Made by a program: the position numbers and the translations under genes. Positions 54,726-64,000 of a stretch of 64,000 nt of DNA are shown piece after piece (the first letter of the stretch is position 1; every line of letters begins with the position of its first letter). The DNA is from Cystobasidiopsis lactophilus (taxonomy: Eukaryota > Basidiomycota > Agaricostilbomycetes > Agaricostilbales > Chionosphaeraceae). The DNA lies in contig BCIO01000001.1 of the NCBI GenBank assembly GCA_001599975.1, positions 4,213,631 through 4,277,630 of the forward strand. Reading direction: 5' to 3'. The notes beneath the pieces are model-generated. The model did not search any database. It was not told the origin of the DNA and saw only the letters and a list, made by a program, of their open reading frames with translations.

Positions 54726-55862
54726 CTACCCAATTTCAAGATCTTCGTCGGCTTCCTCTGAATCCATATCGTCGTTGCTATCCGCCTCATAGTGGATGCG
54801 TCCACCTCTTCCTTCGGCAGCAGGTTCGAAGGGCAAAACCATCTCTTCTTTCGACTTGCGCTGGGAGTCGGATAGGCTGAGATCGAAATGCAGAGCGAGA
54901 GAAGGCTTGGCCTAGACCCTAGTCTCAGAACTGAAAAGAATGTTTGGGCGAAACGACCGACCTTATTAGCAACCGCTTTGGGCGGTGGCAAAACTTGGCC
55001 TGACGCCACCACTTCGATCCCTGAGGCGCCCTGGAGCAGTCCCACCAGCCCGCGGTCCCCCTGAGTCGCCTTTTTCTTGCCGCTTCTACCACTTATTCCC
55101 CTAAACTCCCACTCTAGCAGGCACCTGCATCCAGCCTTCACGCTGCTCAGCGAGTCCAGCGTGGTCGCCGCATCAAAGTCGTCCGCTTCCTCAGGCCGAT
55201 ACCCATGCCCCGCCCAACCCTTCAGGTAGAACTGTCGCAAGAAGGTAAAGACTCGAGGGTCTTGCTCACTGGAGGTGTACGAGAGCGGGAGATTGTAGGT
55301 CGACTGCAAGCTGGAGCCAAACGTCGGCGGGTGTAGAACGAGAATGGCGAGGGATGAAGAAATGCTTGATTTGGTGAGTAAGGCGAAGAGACTAGGCGTG
55401 AGGTCGGCATCCAGATCTGAATGAGAAACGGCCAGAACTTGAATAGCTAATTGGAAACTTTAGTCTTGCGCCCCCCTTTGACGTTAGGACTTTGCACTCA
55501 CACGCAGAAAGTAGCATTCTAAGAAGAACCAGGCATTCTGAAAGACTGCTTCGCTGTGCCAATTCAGAGAGCGAATCGATCAAGACTGTCTTCGCATTGG
55601 TGGCCTGAATCCGGTCGAACAACGTTGCTGGATTGATCATGGGCTTGAGAGCCTCGTCGAAATCCAATACAGAAAAGAGGTCCAGCGAGCCCAGGCATTC
55701 AGTTGGCGAGGCAAAGCGCGACGGGGGCTGCAAAAGGGAGAGCACAAATAATTTTGGGCATTGCTGGGCCAGCTGTTTGGCTAGCAGCCAGCCTGGTTGC
55801 GCCAAAGAGTCACAAATGAGCACCAGCTCAGCTTGCAAGGCGGTTGGTAAGACGTGCTGCAT
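54726..55862 (-). CDS. ELP5: Elongator complex subunit Elp5
   Basis: ATG at 55862 (MQHVLPTALQAELVLICDSL). The RecA-like fold pattern of Elp5 is visible: LICDSLAQPGWLLAKQLAQQ, KLFVLSLLQPP, DLFSVLDF, AKTVLIDSLSELAQRSSLSE and, after an intron, IQVLAVSHSDL and LAILVLHPPTF. Middle-part markers are SVKAGCRCLLEWEFRG and VVASGQVLPPP. The C-terminus is diagnostic: SKEEMVLPFEPAAEGRGGR, IHYEADSNDDMDSEEADEDL, then EIG and stop, matching the LPF...GG-I-YE and acidic tail of yeast Elp5/Iki1. It joins Elp4 and Elp6 in the hexameric ring that supports tRNA wobble-uridine modification by Elongator. Its ATG lies only 53 bp from that of the divergent neighbour. Confidence 0.85.
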
Positions 55863-55915
55863 GCCGGGTCGACGTCCTCTGCCAACCTGCTCTTTTCCGT
55901 GGTTGGCGAGCTCAA

Positions 55916-57009
55916 ATGGAAGCGCCGCCCTTTCCAGGCGCCATCTCCGTCCTGCCGACGGAGCTGCAGCAGATAATGACCGCAACACACATTTCCCTGG
56001 CCCTGCAAAGCCATTTGATCCTGAAGGCGGCCGATGCAGCCGACCAAATGCCCCTGGCCGCGCTGCTGCAACTCATCCTCTTGCGCATCTACAACGCCAA
56101 TTCCCCGGTCAAGATTCTTCCCGCTAGAGCGCAGATGGAGGCGACCTTTCTCGAAAGCCTGGTGCTGAAGGAAACGAACTCGATCCCGGCCACGCTCATC
56201 ATCCCTAATGCTCACAAGTTGACGACGGAGTGCCAAACCAGGCTGGTGGATGCATTAAGAGCTAGAAGGATCAGTGTTCAAGCACGGACCGTGGAGGAGG
56301 CGGACGAGAAGGGGTCAGGGCCATGGAAGCCTGCGCCTGCCTTCTACTCCCTGCCACGCAACTTTCTGTTGGTCTTGATCGTGCCCGCCTCCACTTCGGC
56401 ATATAGCGGACTCTCTCGTCATCTCGTGAGTCCCATCCTTATAGCGCGACACAGTCAACATGATGCTAACATTGACCTGTAGGCGGACCGTGTTGCGCTC
56501 TCTTGCGAACTGGGCTACGTGGACGAGTCCTTCACCAAGCTGCTTAAGACATTGCCTCGCGACGACGTCTTTTCCCAAGACGTAAGCGCGCAATCCGTTT
56601 GCTTTGTCGAGATCGCCCCTCAATCAAGTTCCATCAGGCACTTCTCGAGCTCCACCAAAGGGCCGAAAGCCTCTACGTGGCACCAAGAATGCACGTCTAC
56701 CTCTCTGACCTCTTCTCCGCCATCCGCTCACACCCGGCCATCTCCCCTCGCAACCTGACCACACGGTCTAGCCGAGACCTGCTCCGCATCTGCAAGCTGT
56801 GGGCCATCCTATTCGATTCGTTCCCCGAGCTGCGACCTGCCGACGTCAGCGTGCCTTTCAAGGCCGTTTTCGAGCACCGACTGGCCAAGCGGGCGCCGGA
56901 AGAGAGGCTGGAGAACTTGTTCGCGGGTCACCAGCCGCAGTCCCCTAGAGCCGGGGGCGACTCAAGGAGCTTGGGAGACCTGTTGTTGGAAGTTTTGGCT
57001 TTGGTTTGA
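55916..57009 (+). CDS. Magnesium-chelatase ChlI-like protein (fungal family)
   Basis: ATG at 55916 (MEAPPFPGAISVLPTELQQI). Exon 1 to about 56427 contains ATLIIPNAHKLTTECQTRLV and SLPRNFLLVLIVPASTSAYS, corresponding to the Walker B/sensor region of an AAA+ fold. After an intron (56428-56483) come ADRVALSCELGYVDESFTKL, and after a second (about 56583-56637) the C-terminal helical lid LYVAPRMHVYLSDLFSAIRS, HPAISPRNLTTRSSRDLLRI and FKAVFEHRL. The lid matches the uncharacterised fungal group annotated as magnesium chelatase-like. I see no Walker A (GxxGxGKT) in the N-terminal part, so ATP binding is doubtful. Fungi do not make chlorophyll; the cellular role is unknown. Confidence 0.6.
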
Positions 57010-57100
57010 TGCAGAGCCCTGTAATTCGTTGTAACATGTGAAATGCCCTCCCGAGTCAGTCCAGGAGAAGCAACTTGCCGTGCAACCTCGAACTTTGAAC

Positions 57101-58865
57101 ATGGTCGTGAGCCCGTCGCCGTTTGCCTACAGTTCTGTATTGAGATGATGTGCCGCACAGGTCAAAGGCACTGGCAAGAGCCGGCTACAGCGGTTGACAG
57201 ACGATTTGTGCTCGCGGCTCAGGCGAAGGTGCGCCGTCATTCGCCTCCTTGCTGTCTGCGCGCGCTCATGCAGGGGTCTACAAACAGAGAGCTAATTGGG
57301 TCAAGAGCGACGGCGCGGGAAGTGATCGCCTACCTCATCGCTGCCGTCGAGCTGTACGCCGAGTCGAGCTGGACCTCCTTTGAGGGTTTGCTCGAGCACA
57401 TCACGCTGCTTGGCCGCCAGCTGGAAGAGGCCTCGCCCAAAGGTGCGTCTATTTCATGGCTATGCTCTACTTGACGGAGCACAAGAACCAACGAGATATA
57501 ACAGAGCTCGTGGTGGGCAACATCGTGCGGAGGACCATTAAATTTTTGAACGAGGAGTACAACACGGCCTACCGGAGCGCGCTCGAGGCGTCCGGCTCGT
57601 CCTCTGTTCCTCAGACGCCATACACGCCCGCCGAAGGCCTCATCTCCCGCGGCTCCGAGCCTGACTTCTTCGCCCACGCCCACCAGCATTCCTCCCACCC
57701 GCTCTCCGGCTCACAGACCATGTCCCGCACCTCCACTTTCACCTACTCTCCCCACCCGAACAGCAGCGGCAGTGCGTCCCAAGCGGCGCCATCCATCTTT
57801 GACCTGCTAGGCCACAAGGGTTTCATGGCTTTGTCCACCTCCGCCTCCGAGTCCACCGCGCAAGAGTCCCTGCTCAACTCCAGCTCCAACACGCCCACCA
57901 TCTCCCCCTCCATCTCCAGGGCCTCGTCAATAGGCCACATGAGGAGCCTGACCCAAAGGCTCGCCTCTCCTGGGGACAGCAGCCCAAACTTGACGGACGC
58001 AGAGGAGTTCAGCAAGCATGGCTACCGGTTGAAGAGGGTGTTTACTGAGGCTATTGAAGAACTGCTCGAAGAGGTCGAGTCGGGCCACCAGGAGATCGCG
58101 CAGCAGGCGTTGGACCACATCAACAATGGGTGAGGACAGCTCCTCTGCCTTATGCACTTGAGTCTTACCTGTGGCACACCATACAGAGAGATCATTTTGA
58201 CGATAGGCACCTCGAAAACGATAGAGACTTTCCTCAAGACGGCTTCCGTCAAAAGAAAGTTCGCCGTCTTCGTCGCAGAAACGGCGCCGTCGTACGTGGT
58301 TTGACTTCCATCATCTAACCTTCACAGCTGAACGCGCGGTCTCTAAACAGATTTCGAGGGCGCGAGCTTGCTCTGTCATTATCGGCCGCCGGCATCGAGA
58401 CCATGCTCGTCCCTGACGCCTGCATCTTTGCCCTCATGTCTCGCGTCACCAAGGTCCTCCTCGGCGCCCATGCCGTTCTGGCTGACGGCTCCTTCTTTGG
58501 CATATCTGGCTCTTTGCCCTTATGTCGCGCTGCCAAGGCCCACCTGGTGCCCGTCATCGTCTGCACCGGGCTCTACAAGCTCTGCCCGATCTTCATCAAC
58601 GACGACCCTTCCCAGCTCGATGACCGGAATCCGAACGAGGTTATGGAGTTAGGGGAGGACGACTTGGACCAGATCGACGTCAAGAACCCGTATTACGACA
58701 AGGTGCCGTCCGAGCTCGTCTCCCTCTTCATCACGAACGTGTGAGTTTTGCCCCGATCCTTAGATTCCAATCGTTCATGCTGATTGAATGGCGGGTGCGC
58801 CTCACAGCGGTGGCCAGCCGCCCTCAGTGTGCTACAGACTTCTGACCGATCTGTTCGGGGCTTGA
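57101..58865 (+). CDS. GCD7: eIF2B subunit beta
   Basis: Exon 1 is just ATG GTC (57101-57106); intron 57107-57160; then VKGTGKSRLQRLTDDLCSRL. Next is GSRATAREVIAYLIAAVELY, TLLGRQLEEASPK, ELVVGNIVRRTIKFLNEEYN (N-terminal helical domain), a Ser/Pro/Thr-rich insert of about 130 residues (57590-57960), and the Rossmann-like regulatory domain: VFTEAIEELLEEVESGHQEI, EIILTIGTSKTIETFLK, RELALSLSAAGIETMLVPDA, VTKVLLGAHAVLADGSFFG and CRAAKAHLVPVIVCTGLYKL. The last exon GGQPPSVCYRLLTDLFGA ends at TGA 58863-58865. It is part of the decameric guanine-nucleotide exchange factor for eIF2. Its start lies only 91 bp after the previous stop. Confidence 0.92.
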
Positions 58866-58911
58866 CTCAGCCGCTTCAAAAGTCTAGTCCAAACGCCGCC
58901 CCTTTGCATTT

Positions 58912-59709
58912 CTATTCCTGGACTTCTCTGCCTTTTGACCTTCCCTTCTCATCATCCTTTTTCTTGAACCAGCCGAGTGGTGGCTCCTTGAACAGCTTTT
59001 TGATGCTGAACGTTTGCGTGTCGTTGGCTTCCAGCCTCTCCGTCTTCGTCTCCGTGTTGTCGATGTCCGCATGCACGCTTTCTGGCCTGTCTTCCTGCTG
59101 TCGACCATGCTGGACGTTGGTCTCCTGCATCCTGGCCAAGTCGCCACCGCCATCACGACCACCGTCCAGCTGACCTCCGGTGCCCATATTCTCCATCTCG
59201 AAGCTCTCGGGCGGCGGAGATGGGGGAGACGGGGGCGCACCAGAGCCTTGCCCGGACGGGCTGTCGTCACTGCTGTTGCCGAAGAATGGGAAGAGTTTCT
59301 TTTTGGGCGAAGGGTCGTCAGAAGCGAGCTTAACGAATCGGATTCGTCAGCTGTAGAATCGAGGCGTACCGGCGTTGGCGACCAGGCTGCAGGAAGAAAC
59401 GAGCAGCTGGCGCACCGCCAAGTCTAGCCTGCTCTTGAAGCAAGACCCATTGTCTGTGGATTTTCCCAGCGGCGTGCAGGTCCGAGGTAGCTTTCGACAG
59501 CTCGACTCTGGCGTATGCCCAGGCCGACTCTAGGTCATCAATGTCGGCCGCTCTGGTCCTAAAGATGAGCACAAAGCAGTATGTCAAATGCCCCCTACTC
59601 ACGGCGCCATCTGCCGCGCCAAGTCTATCACAGCTTGTTTCCTCAGAGTAGCGTCGTATGGAGCTACGGTCTCTTGGACAGACACTCCCAAGTCTCTCTC
59701 GACGGACAT
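58912..59709 (-). CDS. Small uncharacterised protein flanked by a GCD7 3'-end duplication
   Basis: ATG at 59709 (MSVERDLGVSVQETVAPYDA). Exon 1 ends LRKQAVIDLARQMAP before GTGAGT. Exon 2 reads RAADIDDLESAWAYARVELS then KATSDLHAAGKIHRQWVLLQ. Exon 3 reads ASDDPSPKKKLFPFFGNSSD, a Pro/Ser-rich stretch, ETKTERLEANDTQTFSIKKL and FKEPPLGWFKKKDDEKGRSK to a stop at 58912. The product is about 220 aa, hydrophilic, with no membrane helix. I recognise no domain. It lies tail-to-tail with GCD7 (46 bp apart), and a degraded copy of the GCD7 3' end lies on its other side. Confidence 0.65.
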
Positions 59710-59780
59710 GGCGGTCGCAGAGCGACATTTCAAATCTCTTGGTTGTTAGGTTGCTCCGCTTCATCGAGCCAGCATCTTTG

Positions 59781-59883
59781 TCCTTAGGTTTCAATCGTTC
59801 ATGCTGATTGAATAGCGGGAGCACATCACAGCGGTGGCCAGCCGCCCTCAGTGCCATGCTACACCGATTTGTTCGGCGCTTAA
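59781..59883 (+). pseudogene. Duplicated fragment of the GCD7 last intron and exon
   Basis: The segment repeats 58757-58865 in the same orientation. Shared stretches include CAATCGTTCATGCTGATTGA, CACAGCGGTGGCCAGCCGCC and CTCAGTG, with scattered substitutions and small gaps toward the end (the codons for RLLTD are partly missing). It contains the 3' half of the last intron, its acceptor and the terminal exon only, so it cannot encode anything alone. It is a recent segmental duplication remnant. Confidence 0.85.
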
Positions 59884-60373
59884 CGCACACTTGTACTTCC
59901 CATTGCATTACAATCCACGTTTTCGCACGTTCTACATCCCTTCGTTAGCGCTGCCAGCGGTGGGACCACATATCATCGCGCTCAAAGCCTCAAAAATTCT
60001 TGGGCCGCCACCAAGGGTTGGGCATCCACAAACATCTCGCCCGCCAAAGCCTTCCAGGCTGTGTCTCAAGCACTTTGCACTCGTCACTCTTGCCCAAATT
60101 TCGTTGATGATGCGGAGAGCCGGGCCGGTCCGTGCCCTCAATTCGTCGAGGCTGCTTCTGCCGGGCTGCCTGGCCTTTAGAACTGATCTTGATGCACTAT
60201 CTTGCGTTCCAATAATGTGCCTGTCGCGTGCCGGCCGCAGAAATAAGCCTTGGCGCGAGCTGACGAGGCTTTCACTGCTATTTCCGAGGCCGAGGGTGCT
60301 CCGGAATGCGGAGCTTGCTGCATGCGATTGGGTCCGCTGCCTTTCTTTCTTCAACGACGACCTCTGAAGCATC
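59884..60373. other. Intergenic region, 490 bp
   Basis: This is the upstream region of the first NmrA-like gene and of the divergent small protein. Apart from the duplicated fragment just before it, nothing is recognised. Confidence 0.45.
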
Positions 60374-61266
60374 ATGGGGCTTCGAGTGGTTCTCATTGGC
60401 GGCACTGGGTTGATTGGACGCAAGTTGGGTCCAATTCTCGAAAGCAAAGGGGCAAGCGTGGTGGTTGCGTCTCCGTCCAAAGGCGTCAATGCTACCACGG
60501 GCCAAGGGCTAGCAGAAGCTTTCAAGGGAGCTGATGTGGTGGTCGACGTTTCTAATTCGCCTTCTTTCGACGACCAGGGTGCGTGACGCTCCCGGTCTGA
60601 TGGCCATTCAAGCTCAAGATTCGTTCAGTCGCGGCTGATTTCTTTCGCAACTCGACCGGCAACATCATCGAAGAGGCCAAAGCGAGCTCTGTCCAACACG
60701 TCGTGACGCTCGCGGTTGTGGGGCTGGAAAAGCTGCAAGCCATGGGGTACATGCGCGCCAAGCTGGCAAGCGGACAATTCCTTCTCTGCTCGACATTGAA
60801 GTCTCAAACAAAATTAACAGGCTCAGGAAGAGACTTTGAAGAACTCTGGCGTGCCGCGTAAGCCGCTCCATCCTCAAGCGAGAGGAGATGCTGATTCGGG
60901 GCTGCCACAGACACTCGCGTTCGCGCGACACAATTCTTTGAGTTTGTCTCCGCCATTGCAAGCGAGCCGAAGCAGCCACACGTCTACACCCAATGCATCG
61001 CGGCAGACGATGTGGCGTCTTTTCTTGCCGATATTGCGATCTCGCCTCCTCGAGGCGACATTGTCGAGCTTGCAGGGCCAGACCTCATCAAAATGGACGA
61101 CCTCTGCAGGCAGTATTACCTCGCCAAAGACCCTTCTTCGGTGGGCAAGATTGTGACGGATCCAGTTGCCACCTACTTTGGCATCCCCATCGACGATGAA
61201 AGCTTAGTGGGAGGAGAGAGCGCTTTGATTGGCAAACGGCATTTTGCGGATTGGCTACTCGCGTGA
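60374..61266 (+). CDS. NmrA-like NAD(P)-binding protein, tandem copy 1
   Basis: ATG at 60374 (MGLRVVLIGGTGLIGRKLGP): GGTGLIG is the atypical-SDR/NmrA glycine motif. It is followed by VVVASPSKGVNATTGQGL, DVVVDVSN, NIIEEAKASSVQHVVTLAVV, GYMRAKL, AQEETLKNSGVP, RVRATQFFEFVSAIAS, CIAADDVASFLADIA and DPSSVGKIVTDPVATYFGIP. Introns lie at 60578-60628, 60766-60820 (a GC-AG intron, GCAAGC donor) and 60859-60911. About 240 aa. Such proteins act as NAD(P)H-dependent reductases or redox sensors; the substrate is unknown. The paralogue at 61711 shares all intron positions that can be placed except one extra there. Confidence 0.82.
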
Positions 61267-61597
61267 CTGCCAAGCTGACCAGTTGGGATTTCGAGCATCG
61301 TGCCCTTTCACTTTGAAAACTTTGGACATTCATTGCGATTTTCTTCTTCTCCTTCCACCAGCACACTTGATGCTGCGTGTGCTGTTTGTTTAGGGCCCGA
61401 GCTGCTCGGTCTTCGGTGAGCTCGTTCTCGTCGGGGGACCTCGGAGCGTGCGCCGGTGTACAACGGGTGGCCTCCTTGCATGTGGACTTGCGTCAATGGA
61501 GCGGCGAGAGGCTGTGGCTGCTCGGGTCTTGCTCGGTTCTGCGCGCCCGGACGGGGAACTCCGGCCTGGCTTGGCGCAGATCATTTGTTGGTCGGCT

Positions 61598-61603
61598 TAT
61601 AAA
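61598..61603 (+). promoter_or_regulatory. TATA box of NmrA-like copy 2
   Basis: TATAAA lies 113 bp before the ATG at 61711, at a canonical distance, in a 444-bp gap between the two paralogues. Copy 1 shows no equivalent element, so the two may be regulated differently. Confidence 0.5.
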
Positions 61604-61710
61604 GGCCGAACAGTACTCCGAACAGTATTTAAGAGACGTTTCCCTCGCTTCTGACCTTCAATCTACATCCTTCTACCTCACCTTCGACCAAACCAACCAA
61701 ACCTAACAAC

Positions 61711-62607
61711 ATGAAGATCTGCATCGTCGGTGGGACCGGCATGATTGGCTCCAAGCTCGCCAAAGTCCTCGAGACTCAAGGTCACCAAGTTGTAATTGCA
61801 TCGCCTTCTAAGGGCATCAACACAGTGACTGGTGAAGGCTTGGAGGAGGGCCTCAAAGGAGTGGAGGCCGTTGTGGACGTCTCCAATCCGCCGTCCCTGG
61901 AAGATAGCGGTAGGCGAATTTCCTCGCCTGCATGGCACCTGCTAAGCAATCCCATTGCAGTGACACACGACTTCTACACCAAATCGACCGCCAATATTGC
62001 GAAAGCCGGTCGAGCGAACGGTGTCAAACATATCCTTCCTCTGTCGATCGTGGGCCTGCCTAAGCTCCAAGTTTCCGGCTATATGCAAGCCAAGATGGTG
62101 CTTCTTCATCCTATTGGGCCTTGAATATCCTACTGACAGTCGCGTCCCCAGATTCAAGAGGAAACTTTCAAGAGCTCTAGCTTGCCTTGTATGTTTGAAT
62201 GCCGCGTGAGATCTTGCTGGCTGACTGACTCAAATCTTCAAATAGACACCATCGTCCGAGCCACTCAATTCTTCGAGTTCGCTTCCACCATCGCCAGCGT
62301 TCCAAATCAACCGCATGTGGCGTCCCAGTGCATCGCAGCCGACGATGTGGCGTCCTTGCTCGCGGAGCTAGCTGTCGGCGCTCCCAAGAACGGCGTCGTC
62401 GACATTGCAGGCCCGGATCTCATCAAGTTGGACGACCTGTGCCGGCAGTACTATCTGGCCAAGGACCCCTCTTCGGTGGGCAAGGTCGTGACGGATCCAG
62501 CCGCAGGGTACTTCGGAATGCCAGTCGATGACGGCAGCTTGGTACCAGAGAAGGATTCGGGTGCTCTGATCGGCAAGCTGCACTTCGCGGACTGGCTGAA
62601 GGCTTAG
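61711..62607 (+). CDS. NmrA-like NAD(P)-binding protein, tandem copy 2
   Basis: ATG at 61711 (MKICIVGGTGMIGSKLAKVL). It is strongly similar to copy 1: VVIASPSKGINTVTGEGLEE, AVVDVSNPPSLED, STANIAKAGRANGVKHILPL, GYMQAKM, IQEETFKSSSLPC, IVRATQFFEFASTIAS, QCIAADDVASLLAELA, VDIAGPDLIKLDDLCRQYYL, DPSSVGKVVTDPAAGYFGMP, and LIGKLHFADWLKA at the end. Introns at about 61909-61960, 62098-62152 and 62190-62246 have GT donors, including the one matching the GC intron of copy 1. The last third is most conserved between copies, suggesting gene conversion or strong constraint there. Likely a soluble cytosolic oxidoreductase. Confidence 0.85.
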
Positions 62608-63043
62608 ATCGCACGCTGGCCAAGCTGGGTGCTTCAAGCGCATGTTGAATGTTCTATAACTAGCTCTCTTGCAAAACAAATGTTTCTTTCAGTCATGAAT
62701 GTCCCAGACAATATCACCCCTGTTGAAGAGTCGACTTGCGAAGTTCGTCCACTCCGTGCAGAACCCGCCACTGGGCGGGCCTCAATTTGCCAGTGGCACC
62801 GTTCGCCCCTCCTTCACTCTCCGCCGTTCGCCGTTTTTCTCATGTTGTTCGCTGTACATGACGATAAACAAAAGCCTATGCTGCTTATTTTGCCATTGGC
62901 AAGTAACATAGAAACGCCGGCCTGGGGCTGCACTTGCTTTCACGGCATCATTACCGGCGGCGGACCTTCTCCAAAGGTGGAGCGCTTCTCCAGGTTGATC
63001 CTCGCCTTCCCTTCACTTGATCTACTTCAACGACGTTAAAAGG
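62608..63043. other. Intergenic region, 436 bp
   Basis: This is the promoter region of glyoxalase I. Open stretches here are not supported by splicing or similarity. Confidence 0.45.
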
Positions 63044-63916
63044 ATGTGTGGAGTTCATGCCGCGTTGTACCCTTCTGGCTCCGTTGTTGGCGCAGTGACG
63101 GTGGCGGAAGACAAGCCGAATGACCTGTCTGCCGTTTTCAACCACTCCCATGTCTGCATCAAAGTCAAGGACGCCGAGAAGAGCTTGAAGTTCTACACGG
63201 AAATGCTAGGAATGCGGTCCGTCTGCCCTTCAGGCTGTGTGGATTTCAGTAACCTCATGCGGACGAGCCGACAGCCTTCTGTTCTCCGTTAACTTGGGCA
63301 CCTGGAGTGCCTACTACGTCGCATCTTATACTCCTGAGCCGGTGGGAGACATTGTCAAGAATTTGACTCAGAGGTGGCCATGTTTGCTTTCCAACAGACA
63401 GGACAGCTCCTGACTTGTGCACACAGAACCGGCATGCTGGAACTCATTCACGTTAGCATTGCTTCTTTTGCTTAAAGGGTGAAAGAATCTGAGGAAGTCT
63501 CCTAGATCCACGGCACGGAAAAGGACCCGGAGTTCTCTTACAACACCAGGGCATCCGAGAAGAATGGATTGTCGCACATCGGTTCGCGCCCTCTCGCTGC
63601 CTTTACTGAAAATTATAGCTCATGGTATTCCCCTGCAGGTATTGCCGTTCGCGATTTGCCCAACGTCGGCAAACGGCTTGAAGCTGCTGGTGTCACCATT
63701 GCAAAGCCCTTTGGCGATGGTTCAGGGGCCGAGTTTGGAGTCCCTGACATGCCTGGAACGCACCATAGCTTTGCAGATGCCTTCAAGAACATCTTGATCA
63801 TCAATGATGTGAGCCTCGTGCCGTTGGGGTTCCGGTCTCACGCGCTAACTCTCCCTTCATTCCGAAAGCCGGACGGTTACCCCATGGAGCTCCTTCCCGG
63901 TGATATGAGCTTGTAG
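63044..63916 (+). CDS. GLO1: Lactoylglutathione lyase (glyoxalase I)
   Basis: ATG at 63044 (MCGVHAALYPSGSVVGAVTV). The first VOC module has FNHSHVCIKVKDAEKSLKFY and TEMLGM. Later come FLFSVNLGTWSAYYVASYTP, TGMLELIH, DPEFSYNT, GLSHIGFAVRDLPNVGKRLE, GVTIAKPFGDGSG, IINDPDGYPMELLPGDMSL and TAG. The four metal-ligand positions of the family can be placed: His in NHSHV, Glu in MLELIH, His in LSHIGF and Glu in PMELLP. The enzyme isomerises the methylglyoxal-glutathione adduct in the cytosol. Introns at about 63219-63279, 63373-63423 and 63452-63505 (and near 63624 and 63810-63867) are typical in length. The N-terminal 35 residues before the domain may be a leader or reflect an incorrectly early start. 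Confidence 0.85.
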
Positions 63917-64000
63917 ATGAGTTTGAGGGGGACAGGAGAGCAGGACCGTTGCAATGTTGCATTATAGTTCAGCCTCGAGACCAGAAGAACGGTCCAAGTG

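Noticed and set aside
59932-60525. A 197-codon reverse open frame overlapping the NmrA-like start
   Set aside because: It has no conserved motif, runs antisense across the first exon of a clear NmrA-like gene, and has no splice support.
1-64000. Biosynthetic or defence gene cluster, transposon or virus-derived element
   Set aside because: No PKS/NRPS/terpene gene, transposase, integrase, reverse transcriptase, capsid-like gene, terminal repeat pair or CRISPR-like array was seen; most genes are housekeeping with local duplicates.

Overview
This window looks like a nuclear fragment of a basidiomycete fungus, probably a yeast-like or dimorphic one. The evidence is many introns of about 55-70 nt with GTGAGT/GTGCGT-type donors and CTGAC/CTAAC-like branch points, short intergenic gaps, genes on both strands, and a typical fungal gene set (EPL1, ELP5, GCD7, EXO5, SND3/PHO88, SPC2, ribosomal eS6, eS1 and uS15, NOX-type ferric reductase). 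I cannot name the genus. I saw no transposon, viral element, CRISPR array or tRNA gene.

Layout. 1-7 kb: an acidic disordered protein cut by the window edge, an intronless orphan, a 6-phosphogluconate/beta-hydroxyacid dehydrogenase-like oxidoreductase, and a membrane protein with a 22-residue repeat. 7-22 kb: two F-box-like paralogues flank two paralogous six-hairpin glycosidase-like genes, a Ser/Pro-rich orphan, and the divergent ribosomal pair eS6/eS1. 22-30 kb: a small 8-cysteine secreted protein, uS15, SPC2, a GH17 protein with altered catalytic residues, and a seven-TM protein. 30-36 kb: EPL1 (NuA4) and EXO5. 35.8-40.6 kb: three tandem copies of an unrecognised gene family. 41-50 kb: SND3/PHO88, ferric reductase, an SDR, an MBL-fold hydrolase and a MYND-finger protein. 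50-59 kb: a long coiled-coil protein, ELP5, a ChlI-like protein and eIF2B-beta, very tightly packed. 59-64 kb: an orphan flanked by a duplicated scrap of the eIF2B-beta 3' end, two tandem NmrA-like genes and glyoxalase I.

Themes. Local duplication is frequent: F-box pair, glycosidase pair, tandem triplet, NmrA pair and GCD7 3'-end scrap. Gene architecture is unusual: internal microexons of 7, 12, 13, 16 and 17 nt, coding first exons of 6-15 nt, three GC-AG introns, a stop codon split by an intron, and several stop-free introns of length 3n hidden inside open frames. Exon models were built by eye from splice motifs and conservation with known families. Boundaries given to the base are proposals. 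Where a start is uncertain I say so.
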